64,000 nucleotides of DNA from Staphylotrichum longicolle (lineage: Eukaryota; Ascomycota; Sordariomycetes; Sordariales; Chaetomiaceae). Location: the NCBI GenBank assembly GCA_019096155.1, contig JAHCVI010000001.1, positions 14,037,243 through 14,101,242 of the forward strand, in the 5' to 3' direction. The stretch's first letter is position 1, and the number at the start of each line of letters is the position of its first letter. A model generated the notes under the pieces. The model was not told the DNA's origin and ran no database searches. It was given only the letters and a program-made list of their open reading frames with translations. The position numbers and the translations under genes were made by a program. Positions 35,006-46,596 of the stretch are shown here, in pieces.

Positions 35006-38000
35006 TTAATCCGCCGAGGCCCTCGCCAACGCCTCGTGCAGGTGCGGCGGCAGGCGGTACCGCAGCTGGCTCGTGTACGCCGTGAGGTCCACGCTCATCT
35101 GCTTGAGCTCGTCCACCATCTGGCGTGCCGTCGACTGGTTGCCGCTGAACTGGCCGTTCATGAGGCGCTCGCGCTGCTTGGTGCAGCAGATGATGGTCCA
35201 CATGAGCAGGTTGGGCACGTTGATGGCCACGGGCTGCGACAGCGACGAGAAGCGGGCCGCATAGCTGCGGATCACGCTCGGGTCGCCGCCGGCCGTGAGG
35301 GGAAGGATGTCGAGGGCGCGGATTTTCTGGATTTCATCATTAGCGATGCACACGTCTCTTTTTCGGTCGAAGCAATAAAAACTCACATCCAGACACTGCG
35401 GCCACTTGCCCTGCTCCACCAGGCTCTTGATGTCGCTCATCTGCAGCAGCACCGTGCACGCCACCCGGTTCGGGTCGCGGATCTTTTGCCAGAACATGTG
35501 GTCGCGCTCGTACATGCTCATCATCGTCTTGGCGAGCTCGACGGGATCGTCAATCGCCGCCAGGCTCAGGCTGCTGCCGGGCTGTGCGTCCGGCTCCGTG
35601 CTCCCCTCGACCCGCGGCTTCACCGGCACCAGTCGCATCGGGTCCTCGCCAATCTCGAGCGAGATGGCCTCGCTCAGCGCCCGGCTGACAATGGACACCA
35701 CCGTGTCGTAGTCCTCGGCCAGGTGGTACAGCAGCACCGCGTCCGTGGTGCGCCCGTTGTCGTCGGCGAAGCTGGCTGCCTGCAGCGTGATGGCGCGGAT
35801 GAAGTCGTCTTCTTGGCCGAGTGCGATCAGCGGGCCACGCTCCTCGATGACGCCCTTGATGCGCTGCCCGTCGGGCTTGATGTCTCCGATCAGCCGGCTG
35901 AACTCGCGCGACTCGAGGACGAGCTCGCGCAGCGCTTCGTGGCACAGCGCCGCCTGCTGCTGGCCGCCCGCTTCGTCCGCGTTCAGGCAGATGAGCACGA
36001 GGTAGTCAACCGCGGCGGCGGCATTGGCGGCCCGGAAGTCGCGCGTGTAGTAGCCGAGCATGCGGCCAAAGTTGATCTGCGGCTGGCTCCGAACATTGTG
36101 CGAGAGCAGCTCGTTGGCCGCCGACTGCGCGTCGGCCGGGCGCAGCAGGCCGTAGTAGGTGAGCGCGATGGCAAAGTGGACCGCGTCGACGTAGGAGAAA
36201 GGGTAGAGGTACGCAATCGCCTGCTCGAACATGCCCGAGAGCACCTGGAGGTAGAAGAACATGCCGAAGCTACCATTAGTGTCCTCGGCCGGGTTCTTGG
36301 GGAAGTGCTTGAGCCCGATCTCGCGGATGCTCGTCTGGAGCTCGCTGAGGCCGTACGACTCGCCCGCCAGCTCCAGGGACCGGTCTGTCTCCCGGGCCAG
36401 ATTGAACTGCAGCCAGATCCAGTCGTTGACATCGGTCTGCAGCCCTTCCAAGCTCCTGTTGGCAAGATCGCAACGGCCGATGATCTTGTAGCACGCCATG
36501 CGGAAGGGATCGATAGAGCCCTCGGGCGCGTTGCGGATCCGCTGGTTGTACTCGCTCAGGCAGCGGTCTTGCATCTGCCGTTTCAGCCGGCGCTCTTCAC
36601 TCGAGGCGTAGCTATTGATGTAGCCCGAAAAGGTGCGGTCGATGCTGCGGAAGTGGTTCTGGTTGCTGTTGACGTACTGCGCGGCCTCGTCCACGAAGCC
36701 CGCCCGCAGCAGGTAGAAGACGACAGCCCAGATGTACTCGCCATTTGCTTGTTGGAGATCGACGTTGTCGGGGACCAGCGTCTTCCGGGCGATGCGCAGC
36801 CTGATGTACGCCTTGATCTTGCTGACAACGTCGGGGAGGCCACCCAAGTTAGCGTCCTGCGGGTACTTGGCGATGAGCGAGTTGACTTCGTTCCAGAACT
36901 GCTTCTCCAAAAAGGCATTCGCTCCGTTCAGGATCTGCTTGCGCATGGCCACCGCATTGGAGGATTGGGGGTTGGGGTCCAGGTACAGCTTGGCGAACTG
37001 CCGTTCCCGAGGCGTCTCCTCGGATTCCGGAAACTCGCCGACAATCTCCATCATGGCCCGATACGCCTCGACAATGTGCGGTCCATGACGGTCTCCCGAC
37101 TTGGACTCGAGATCGGCCAAGTCGCGGCAGATGTAGACCGGCAAGCCGCGCTGCCGGGCGTTATTGAACTCGTGGATCTTGTCGGCCAACTTGCCCTGCT
37201 TCTCGCGCAGGAACCGATCATCCATCGAACCCCCACCGTTCAGCGACCCAGCGGCATCCTTGCGAGCCTCCACATCTGTAAACTCAGACGCGTGTGACCC
37301 AATCCGGCTTGGCGTCCCAAATCCCGAGCGCTGCATCGCCGACCTGCCCAGCACGCTCGCTCTCGGTGTAGGCCGCTCGGCGCCCACAGCTTGGCTCGCC
37401 TTGCGCCTGGACCGGCCAAACGTGCCCTGGCCCTCCTTGGATGGCGTCGACGCGCGCGCGGTAGCCGGCTGCGTATTCGCGCCCAAATCATCCCTCGGCT
37501 TGATGCCGAAATGCTGGTAGATCCTCTTTGCGCTGGGCCTCCCACTCCATCGTGACGTTCTCCTCGAGGAACGAATCAAAATCCCGCACCGACCGGTCGA
37601 GGCCGTCGGCGATCATGCTCAGCGTCGTCTTGGTCTGCAGATTCGACAGGTACGTCTCGACATCCACCTCGCCAAAACCACCGCCAAACCCGGCCCCGAG
37701 GGTGCGGCAGCGCCGCGCTCTCTCGCCTGGAGCCCGAAGGCGCCCAGGTCGCGCACCGCAGCACCGGGGTCGACGCCCGAAGCGGCGAGGAAATAGTGGG
37801 CTTTGCCGTGCTCGAGAGGTCGGTCGTGGGGGCCGAGCTTCTTGAGGCGCTGGCGCAGGTCGCCCAGCCCGAGCTGCAGGGAAGGCAGCTCGCCGAGCGC
37901 CGTCTCGCCCTCGGCTTGTTTCTTGTTCTTGGCCAGGAGACTGTCGAAGAGAGCACCGGTGGGGAGCGCGGACTGCGGGGCTTGTTGCTGTTGCTGCTGG

Positions 38001-38443
38001 CTCTGCTGCTGGTTTGTGGACGCAGCGGGATTCGTAGTGGTCGTGTTGCCCAGGCCGGAAGCGAGGCTCGTGGCGCCGCCGCCGAAGAGGCTGAGCCCGG
38101 CAGGCGGTTGGGTGACGGTCGCGGTCGAGGCGCCCAAGAGGGTGCTTCCAAAGAGGCTGCTGCCGCCTGCGTTCGCGGGCGGGTTGGTGGTGGTAGTCGC
38201 CCCGAAGAGGGACTGTTTCGGGGTGGTCGTCGATGTGCCAAACAGGGAGGAGCCCAAGCCGGTCGAAGGCTGTTGCTGGGCGGGAGTCTGCGCGGTGCTG
38301 GTGGCGGTGTTGCCAAAGAGGGAGTTCCCTGTTGTCGTCTGGCCAAAGATGCTGTTGCCAGCAGCGGGCTGCGTGGTCGGATTGCCCAAGATGCCCGTCG
38401 ACGCTGCCGTCCCGGGCGTCCCCTTGCCCATGAAGAGCGACAT
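35006..38443 (-). CDS. NIC96: Nucleoporin Nic96/NUP93 with N-terminal FG-type repeats
   Basis: A linker/scaffold nucleoporin of the nuclear pore inner ring (established for Nic96). The first ~150 residues carry SLFG, NSIFG, NSLFG and GLSLFGGG motifs in a Ser/Thr/Gln-rich context, an FG-like N-terminus, plus a poly-Gln run. A central segment (LRQRLKKLGPHDRPLEHGKAHYFL) leads to DVETYLSNLQTKTTLSMIADGL, followed by the long alpha-solenoid with MQRSGFGTPSRIG, HIVEAYRAMMEIVGEFPE, EYIWAVVFYLLRAGFVDEA and LSGMFEQAIAYLYPFSYVDAVH. An in-frame 60-base intron (35327-35386, GTGAGT...CAG) lies near the C-terminus. Two frame corrections are needed in the N-terminal third: about 37687-37697 (a G-run loss) and about 37524-37528 (an A-run gain). 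With them the frame runs from the ATG to the TAA at 35006. The gene is convergent with GH2, with a 108-base gap. Confidence 0.9.
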
Positions 38444-39000
38444 GGCTGCTGGTGGTTTTGTGGTGTCAATTCCAAGCTTCTGCCGAGGACCAATGGCCAG
38501 CGCGTGCAAGATGACGCGTTTTGTGGAGGGCGGCTGGTGACGACTTGCGACGACGGAGGTTGGGTGCGACTTTGGAGGTTGCTTGGGTTTTGTTTCCAGG
38601 TTCTGGTTGCTGTGCACCTGAAAATGCTTGAACGCGCCTGCATGCGAAAGGAGTGGGGAATCCAACAGGGATTCCAGCCTCGAGCCAGCCAGTCAGCCAG
38701 CAGGAAGCTTGGGCCACATGCAGCTTGGCGCAGAGAGCTTCAGTGGTTTCCCTGCCAATCAGCCTGGCCCAGGCTCGCCAGGTCAGCTTCAACCTTTCAA
38801 GGACGGAAAACTACAGGAAAGGAAACGATGGATCACCATGAAGCGCGTCAAAGCACCATGGAAATCACACGGCACCTGATCAATAGGCAAGGGAGCAGGC
38901 AATTCATCATCATTTCTCAGTCGACCCCTTCGCTGTAGATTCTCTCGTTGACCAAGCCATCAACAACCGGTCTTGAGCTGGTCTGTCTCGCTTGGATTCA
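38444..39000. other. Intergenic between NIC96 and the FGGY kinase gene
   Basis: This 557-base gap should hold the NIC96 promoter and leader and the 3' untranslated region of the kinase gene. I see no coding segment. Confidence 0.45.
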
Positions 39001-40940
39001 TCACTTGGATTCAGTGTCCAGGGCCGACCCCTTCAGCGCCTCGTCGACCTTCCTCCTGTACTCCTGCTGCGTCCGGCACTGGTCCAGAAACACCTCATAC
39101 TTGGCGTCCAGCAGCTTCTTCTCGGCCGGGTCGCCCCGCGACCACACCACCTTGCCCGGCTTGCTCATGCGGTCCATGATGTTCCACAGCGGCTCGGTAT
39201 TGCCGTCCTGGTCCGCGCTCGCCGCCTTGGCTCCGAGCATCGCGGCGCCGTGCACCACCGCGGCATTGACGTAGCGCGGGATGAGCACCGGCATGCCGCA
39301 CGCCGTGGCGATCAGGTCCATGAGGATCTCGTTTTGGCACTGGCTGCCCGACATGAAGATGCTCTTGATGCCGTGGCCCGAGCTGTTCATGGTCTCGACG
39401 ATCTGCCGCGTCTGCAGCGCGATGAACTCCATGGTCGAGTAGTACAGCAGCGCCATGCCGTCCTTGCTCTTGTCGCTGCTCATGCCGATGATGGCCCCGC
39501 GCATGTTGGGGTCGGCGATGGGCGACCGGTTGCCCCAGAGGTCGCCGTAGAAGAAGAAGTGCCGGACGAGGTACGAGATGGAGGGCGCCTTGTTCTTCTC
39601 GGCGAGGTGCCGGAGGTGGTCGTTGAGGTAGTCGTTGTCTTGCCGCCGCCCGGCTCCTTGACCGTCTCGTCGCCGCGTGCGTCTCGAGCATGTGCTTCAT
39701 GAGCTCGCCGTGGCCGACTGCCCGCCTCGGCCATCCAGAACCGGGGATCAGGACGTCCCTGTACGGACCCCAGACGCCGTCCACAAAGACGGGCTCCCTC
39801 GACATGGCCAGATGGCAGGTCGACGTCCCACGCCACCGACGCCAGCCGCGTAAACGCCTGCGACACATCGTTCGCCGGGACCGCCTCGTCCAAGCAATCC
39901 GGGTCCAGCTTCACCTTGGCCCCAACCGTCCCGATCCATCCGGCATACGCATCAATGACACCGCTCCCAACCGCCACCCCGACGGGCAGCCCAAAGTCCC
40001 TCGCGGCCTTCTCGCACAACCCCCCGACCAACTCACCCGCACTCAAAAATTCCCCATTCTGTTTCACGCACCCCCCGTGTCATAGTCAGCAAAACCCACT
40101 CCCAACATCTCAGAAAAAAAAGCAGGGGGGCCTCATCGCATCAACAAAAGAAAGGGCTCACCACCCCGTTGACCCCGCCGACCCTCTCGAACCCGCCCTC
40201 CACCAGCTCCCCGAGCCCGATGGCCCGGTAAAAGTCCTCCTGCCACCCCTTGACGCTCCCGTCTACGCCCACGGGCACGTACCCCTGCTTGCAGACGGCG
40301 CTGCAGAAGCTGCGCGTCTCGCCGCCCGTCGCGAGGTGGGTCAGGGCGTCGACGAGGTCGTAGAACTTGCAGCGCGAGAAGAGGTCCGGCGGCATGTGGT
40401 TCTTGAGCCAGAGCACCTTGGGCATCTCCATCTCGACGTTCATCTTGCCGCCCAGGTAGCGCAGCAGGTTGTGCTTCGTGGCGTTGATGTGCGCCGTCTC
40501 GGCGAGCGGCCGGTGGTCGAGCCACAGGATCACGTTGCGGTCGTCGCCGTCGAGGTTGGCGAAGTCCGGGTAGGTGACGGGCACGGGGCTGTCCGTGTCG
40601 TGCGTGAAGACGGCCAGCGAGCAGGTCGCGTCGAAGCCGATGCCCTTGATGGAGGTGGGGTCCGTGTGGGAGGCGGAGAGGACGCTGCGCACGCAGGTCG
40701 TGATGGCGCGCCAGATATCGGTTGTGGATTGTTCCTTGTCCGGGGGGGTTAGTGGGTGGTGGTTGTGACGAGGGAGGGGGAGGTCACGAACATAGTGGGA
40801 GCCGCCATAGCCGTGCGTGGGCTGCCAGAGCTTGATGTTCTCGGTCGCGAGGGCCTTGATTTCGCCGGTTGAGTCGATGATGCAGGCTCGCGCGGAACCT
40901 GTCCCGACGTCAATGCCGATGTAGTGGTCCTGAGAGGCAT
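39001..40940 (-). CDS. FGGY-family carbohydrate kinase (YDR109C/D-ribulokinase type), frame broken as read
   Basis: A predicted cytosolic pentulose kinase. The exon at 40929-40792 encodes DHYIGIDVGTGSARACIID, the N-terminal ATPase loop. It is joined by an intron (40791-40735, GTTCGT...AAG) to EQSTTDIWRAITTCVRSVL and GIGFDATCSLAVF, NVILWLDHRP and FYDLVDALTHLATGG. A second intron (40161-40059) leads to VAVGSGVIDAYAGWIGTVG. The C-terminal lobe has SGSQCQNEILMDLIATACG and IPRYVNAAVVHGAAMLGA. Between about 39640 and 39830 the frame breaks several times; at each point restoring one G in a GG pair rejoins conserved family sequence (for example FWMAE and GELMKHMLETHA). The start is unresolved: the ATG at 40938-40940 is one base out of frame with the first conserved exon, and small upstream exons near 41070 are possible. 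Confidence 0.8.
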
Positions 40941-42340
40941 AGTGAGTGAGGCGTGTGTGGCTTTGCTAATGACTATGCGAAATCCGGTCTTGCACCAACC
41001 TGGGAAGCCCTGGTGAATGTTGTTAGTTTATTTGAACTGATGTTGACAGATGGTGAGGGGTGAACTTACATTGTCCCTCCTGAAAGTCGGAGTTGAGGAA
41101 CTCAGGCACAAGCTCTGTCTGGTTGTTTGCACCAATGAATACGAAAGAAAATCAAATCACAGAAGACGCTAGTCGATGTCAAAAGATAAAGGACTGTCAG
41201 TCTCAAACCAGTTTCTAGAAGAGTTGGTACTCCTTAAGAGAAACCGTCCAATGTTCTGGGCTTTTAAAAGAGCATGGCATTGGACGAGGGATGAGGGGCA
41301 GAATGGGACATTGCCATGGTCCCACCTGCCCTTCCTCCAGAACCCCGTATTTTTCTGGTCTTTGGGGTCTCCAAATGGAGCTCTCGGTACATTAGAGACC
41401 TTCGACTAACATGCAGGCAGCTCGGCCCCTGAGCTACACAGCCTCGAGACAGCACAGAGAGCATGGAATAAAAGTCTAGCCATCACGCGCTGTAACGGCA
41501 GCAGTAGGATCAGCAGTGATCAACGCTCGCCTTATCGATGCAGCCGGCACAAGGTCGCAGTGACACGAGATGGGGGACTTGACAGGCGGAGAGCTGCCGC
41601 GGCCATGCAGCCCCCGCGGGTCCGAGGATGGGGGAGGCTCCTCCGCGTGACAAGGCAGAAGCTGTTCGGGTAGGGCTAGAACGAGAGCCAGGGCGTCTGG
41701 ATCATCGCTCCGCTCTGCTCATGTTGGGCTGGGTGGGGAGGTGATCTGCCCCTCCGAATCCTCGAGCGAGCTCAGGCGAGGTGCCGGTGCGCGGGGTTGA
41801 CCAGAGCGGGCGGCTTGTCCGGGAAGCGGGACCGGCGGGGCAGCTCCAGGGCCGATTCCGGGGGCTCGGCTCCAACCCCGAGCATTGTCCGTGGTCTGTT
41901 GTAGCAGTGTGCTTGTACAGAAGGTGAAGGAAACAAACTGTCGGGTGTCGAATAATTTCTTTTCTTTTCTTTTGTATATTCTTTCTCATCTTATTCTACT
42001 GTCGTTTGCGTATTGTTGCGATGGGATGAAAAGTCGCACCAAGCGTCCCTGCCAGTGTTGGTGTCGGTGGATACGCCGAGTCACCGTACGCCGTAAGATG
42101 TTCTGCTAGGAAATGCGTTGGCAAAGTGGTGGTCGACCTGGGTTTGAGGTAAGTATGCGGACCGTGAAATAATGCGACATGGCAATTCGACCATGGAACA
42201 AGGAGTGGGAGTTTGGGAAGGTGAAAAGAGGCATACCTCGGCGAGCTATTGAATCCAGTTTTGCGCCGGAAGGACTCTGAAAATCTTCAACCTTGCAACG
42301 CTCTGCACTCTTCTGTCGACACAGCACTGCGCCATCAAAA
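40941..42340. other. Intergenic between the FGGY kinase and SMN genes
   Basis: The left end may contain a short 5' exon of the kinase gene: a GTAAGT donor on the minus strand lies near 41064-41069. The remainder is non-coding as far as I can see, with the SMN promoter and leader at the right end. The two genes are divergent. Confidence 0.4.
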
Positions 42341-43267
42341 ATGGAATCAAAAGCGGCCACCCACGAAGAGATATGGGATGACTCGGCACTCGTTGACTCA
42401 TGGAATGAGGCATTGGAAGAATACAAGGTCAGTGGGCAGCACCTGCCACTGTTGCGACCGCGGGCATCCTGGCGTTGGAGACCCCAAGCTGACATTGGAC
42501 CACAGAAGTACCACAGCATTCACGCCAGAGGCGGCACAGTCGACGACATCATTCAAGATGACGCCGAAGCGATGTAAGCCCCCGCCATGCTTGACACTTG
42601 GGAAACAGGAGCAATGCCGACAGGGAAACGCTGGGCCACGATCCCCTTCTAATGGCACGGTAGGACTCGGCGGGATGTCAATGCCAAGCCTGAAACAGGC
42701 GATGCAGGCGAGCCTATCGCAGACGAGGGGGCAGGAGAAGCGGAGGAGGGAGAGGTGGATGAGACGATACCCATGGACGAGAGCGACGAAACATCGCACC
42801 CGGCAATCTCGGATGGCCTGGGCTCCGTGGCCGCGAAGAAGGTAGGGGGATCAGACCGTGGACCTGCAGGAACGAGAATCTGGGAGATCACCAAGGCTTG
42901 GCGTGAAACAGCTCCCGGACGTTCCTCCTTTTCCAATGTGCCTCGTGGACTGACAGATGAACCCTGAGCAGGCAGACGACGCTCGAGCTAACGTTAGCGG
43001 CCTAGCCGCGTTTGGGCCGCAGACCATTCTGGGGGCTGGTGAGTCTTGAAGGTCCCTCTGAGCAGGGGTGATTAAGCTAATCAGCCGACTCTAGTCCAAG
43101 ACGAAGAACTCAAGAAACTCTTGATGTCGTGGTATTACGCAGGCAAGTTTGATCTGTGTCTGCCTCAGCCCTGCTGCTGACTGACCGTTACAGGTTATTA
43201 CACAGGCCTTTACGAGGGCAAGCAACAAGGGCTCCAACAGGCGGCTCAAGGCCAGAAAGGTCCCTGA
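42341..43267 (+). CDS. SMN1: Survival motor neuron (SMN) homologue
   Basis: A predicted core of the SMN complex, which loads Sm rings onto spliceosomal snRNAs. Six exons join in frame: 42341-42427, 42506-42573, 42664-42841, 42972-43038, 43095-43142 and 43194-43267, giving about 173 residues. The N-terminus EIWDDSALVDSWNEALEEYK-KYHSIHARGG matches the Gemin2-binding helix of SMN (WDDS...A...FK-YHS). An acidic, low-complexity middle follows. The C-terminus has the YG box WYYAGYYTGLYEG, the SMN oligomerisation motif. No Tudor domain is present between them, as in S. pombe Smn1. All introns are GT-AG except the fifth (43143-43193), which is GC-AG and splits the YG box. None of the exons exceeds 178 bases, so the gene is easily missed. 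Its neighbours are unrelated. Confidence 0.9.
43143..43193 (+). other. GC-AG intron inside the SMN YG box
   Basis: The donor is G|GCAAGT, the standard GC-AG donor context, and the acceptor is TTACAG with a CTGAC branch-like string upstream. Splicing here yields WYYA-G-YYTG exactly. A GT-AG alternative with donor at about 43161 would insert six residues (GKFDLC) into the motif, and retention would end the protein at an in-frame TGA. Confidence 0.8.
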
Positions 43268-45382
43268 CAGCAGTTCGGCATTATGGTAACGCTGTAGGGT
43301 TAGGACATACTCTCTCAATAGCTCAAAGGCCGCATGGAGGAATGCATCCGTTCCAAATCCAAATTTGAGCTTTGGTGATACCACGCCGGTGATGATCTGT
43401 CGTACTGTGCAAGGTATGGATCCAGATGCTGAAGGGTGTGAGCCCCACCTGCCCGCAAGCCTGCCTGCAAAACAGCGCCCAGGCGGAAAAGCTGGGGCAG
43501 GTGCAAGAATCCCGGTCTTGGCATCCGATACAGGAGGGACCCTTGCCTCAAGCCTCTGCTGCAACCCTGATCGCCGTTAAAAACGACCGCCTGCGACAGC
43601 TCGCGTTCCAGAACCCTTGACTTTCCTCCCGGCTCGGTCAGTTCCACGTCTGAGCACCACCATGGCATGTGTCAACCACGCAGCGTCTTTGCCTCGTTCG
43701 CATGCCACTTCTGCATTGGCACGACACTTTCATCCCACACGGAAACCCGATCCCGCCATCCGACACCTCCACTGCCCGCTCTGGACGCCGGATGACCTGC
43801 GCGCCCGTGCCATCGCCAAATGCGCCCAGCATCCCACGTGTGCCCCCGGCCCTCGGGATGCTCACCAGCCATGCTCACTCAAGTCTGGCATTGCCATATT
43901 GAGCCGTCGCTTTGTTTCATGCACGATGGCAGCTCGGTGCTCACCCATGAACCCGTTGGCTGCCTCTCAATTACCCATCCAGTCGCATAGCAGCAGGGAC
44001 GACGGTTTGTGAGGATAACCTGCCTCTAGGGCATTCTGGACATACTCGCCAAGACAGCGGAGGTCCAGATCAGCAGAGCCGGAACTTTATACGGTGGGAC
44101 ACCCGGACCGGCCGGTATCGTATACCGGGCCGCCGCTCGGAAGCCAGAGTTTATTCTGAGGAGCTCACATATAATCAAAAGCTCCAGCACCCTGCAACTC
44201 AGCTCATTCGTGGAGTCTTTTGAGGCGAAAAGAAACATCTAGGTCATGCCATCCTCGCGTTCAATTTGGGGCTTGGAATGGACGATGCGACTTGCTGAGT
44301 CGGCATCGAAACGCCCGGCGCTGACCAAGAAACATGGCACCCCGGAACAGCTTGGCGGGTCGGCCTCGCTGACCACCGCACTGCCGCAATGGATATCCAA
44401 CGTGCCGGGCGGTTCCGTCTTCTGCGGGCCTATGGCTGCCGTTGCTGAGGCCCAGCGGTTGTCGATTAAGCGCGCCCTGGCCCCACGTTGTGGCCGCATG
44501 TTTCCAGCAGAGGACGCAGAGACACGACGATGACGTTGGCGCCGACCATTTGTCAAACCTACAACTGGCACAGCATACTGGACGGTATGAGCTGGAATCT
44601 CTGCGTGACTAATAACTATCGCTTTTGGCATCGTTTCTTTTCTGAGCAAAGTCCTCGTGTGGTCTGCAGACTCAACTCCAAGTCGCCGTCGGGGCCAGGT
44701 CCGGGCGGCATACCCCCTGTCCCCGTCCTCCGTCCCATCTCAACTTTGCCCGTGCACCTGAGGCTTGGCGGGGTGCCAAACGCGATTCTGAGACGATTGT
44801 GTCACAGCCGACCTCCTGCTCTCACCCCCTTGGTCTGGCCCAGACATCGCTCTTCGCCCAAGCAACCGACATGGATTGCGTCGCCCCCCTAGCTCAAGCC
44901 GCTCTGCGCAAACGCCCCAGACGTCGGGCAAGGCATGGCAAGGCATGGCAGGGTCGTGACAGGGGAGCCGCTACCACCGTGATGCTTCCCGGACTGTTTC
45001 GAGCCCCTCTCAGAACTTTCCCCCCCTACCCCCCCTAGCTGGCCGGGATCTTCGTCGACTTCACAGCCTGGGATGCCGTGTTCGAAGATCATCATGCTGT
45101 GATTTAAGCCCTGCCGGGCCCCCTCGAGGAGGCCACCCTTCCTTTCAAGAAGTCTTGTTTCTCCTTCTTTTCTTCACCATCTCATTCCACCTTTGCCTTC
45201 TCTGTGTGTGTTTTCGCTCATTTGGTTGATCCGTTCTTTTTCCTTCCATCTTTCACTTCTACACGAGCAGGGACTCGCTTTGGCATCCAGATCATTTCGA
45301 CCTATTTCCGTCATATCTTCCCTGTCGAAGGACTCGAACGAACAACACCCACACGAGAAACGAAGAGAGAAAAGGAGGCAAA
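43268..45382. other. Intergenic between SMN and the cupredoxin gene
   Basis: There are no coding exons that I can support in this 2.1-kb interval. It includes the SMN 3' region and, at about 45140-45250, a strongly pyrimidine-rich stretch that probably lies in the promoter or leader of the secreted cupredoxin gene. Confidence 0.45.
44931..44950. repeat. Tandem duplication of a 10-base unit
   Basis: AGGCATGGCA occurs twice in a row in the intergenic region upstream of the cupredoxin gene. No function is apparent. Confidence 0.7.
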
Positions 45383-46596
45383 ATGAAGTTCTCTTCAGCG
45401 ATGGCATTGGGCATGGCGCCCCTGGCTCTGGCGAAGTCGGTCAACAACGTCTATCCCGTCCGGCGAGACGGCCACAAGCAGGCTATTGCCGTCGGCGGTG
45501 TCAACAGCGTCCAGGCATCCGAGGCCCAGATCGCTGAGCTCGCCCGCCTGATCGGTCTCAACAAGGGCAGCGGCATCTCGGTCAACTTCCTCTGGGTCAA
45601 CGTCGGCGGCGGTGCCGCAACCACAGTCGTGGGCGCTGCCTCGACCGTCACCGTCACCCAGACCGTCGCCGGCGGTGCCGTGGCCACCGCGCCAGCGGCC
45701 GTCGTCACGGGCGAGGCCGGCACAGCAACCGTCGCCAACCCTCCGAGCACCGTCGTCGCCGGCGCCGGCGCAACCCACAGCGTTACGGTCGGCGGACCCC
45801 AGGGCCTCGCCTTCAGCCCCCCGCAGCTCAAGGCCGCGGTCGGCGACACCGTCATCTTCAGCTTCCTCAGCCAGAACCACACCGCCACCCAGTCCGCCTT
45901 TGACACCCCCTGCGTCGCGCTCGACGGTGGCATGGACTCGGGCTACCAGGCCAACCCCAACAACACCGTCAACCCCCCGCCGCAGGTCGCTATGCAAGTC
46001 ATGGTTGACACTCCTCTTTGTACGTCCCCCCAATTTCTTCTCCCACAAACCCAACCCCTTTTCACTAACCGCGTTTGCACCTAAACAGGGTTCTACTGCC
46101 GCCAGGGCAACCACTGCGGCCGTGGCATGGTCTTCTCCATCAACCCCACTGCCGAGAAGACGCACGCGCAGTTCCAGGCCAAGGCGATCCAGCAGAACGG
46201 CAGCGGCACGGGCTCGGCCATCACCGGCGGCGCGCCCGCCCCGGACCCGAACGCCGGTGCCGGTGCCGCCGCCTCGGCCTCTCCCTCGGCCTCCCCCTCG
46301 CTCGCGACCCCGCCTGGCGCGACCGCCCCGGCCGCCGGCGCCGCCCAGACGGGCGTCGCGACGGGCACGGGCCAGATCGCCGCCGACGGGTCGTGCGTGT
46401 GCGCCGTGCAGTGCAGCTTTGGCGGGTTCCCCAACCAGGCCGTGCAGGGGCGGGACAGCTTTGGCGGGTTTGGTGGTGAGTTTTTCTCCTCCTTCTTGCG
46501 TTCCTTGAATGACGACAAGGGTGCTAACGGAAGTGTGTGTAAACAGGCGCCGTCCCCATGGCTATGGTCCAGCCCCCCGCTCGTCGCAGGCTATAA
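45383..46596 (+). CDS. Secreted cupredoxin-domain protein
   Basis: A predicted extracellular or wall-associated protein of about 357 residues, in three exons joined in frame: 45383-46019, 46089-46475 and 46547-46596. Residues 1-17 (MKFSSAMALGMAPLALA) form a signal peptide. After a Val/Thr/Ala-rich stretch, a plastocyanin-like domain runs from about residue 135: GLAFSPPQLKAAVGDTVIFSF, then QNHTATQS (His ligand), PCVALDGGMDSG and WFYCRQGNHCGRGMVF. The last segment fits the Cys-x4-His-x4-Met pattern of type-1 copper ligands, so copper binding is plausible. An Ala/Pro/Ser/Gly-rich linker follows, then a Cys-containing end (GSCVCAVQCSFGGFPNQ). There is no C-terminal hydrophobic stretch for a GPI anchor. 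The family is common in fungi but its substrate is unknown, so I assign no enzyme activity. Confidence 0.85.

Noticed and set aside
35036..37297. A 753-codon open frame antisense to NIC96
   Set aside because: Its composition (Arg/Val/Leu/Asp-rich, no motif) is that of a reverse-frame shadow, and the sense strand matches a known nucleoporin throughout.
30069..40940. A biosynthetic or catabolic gene cluster from CE15 to the FGGY kinase
   Set aside because: NIC96, a housekeeping nucleoporin, lies in the middle, and no transporter or shared regulator links the set. Only the CE15-GH2 pair is worth considering.
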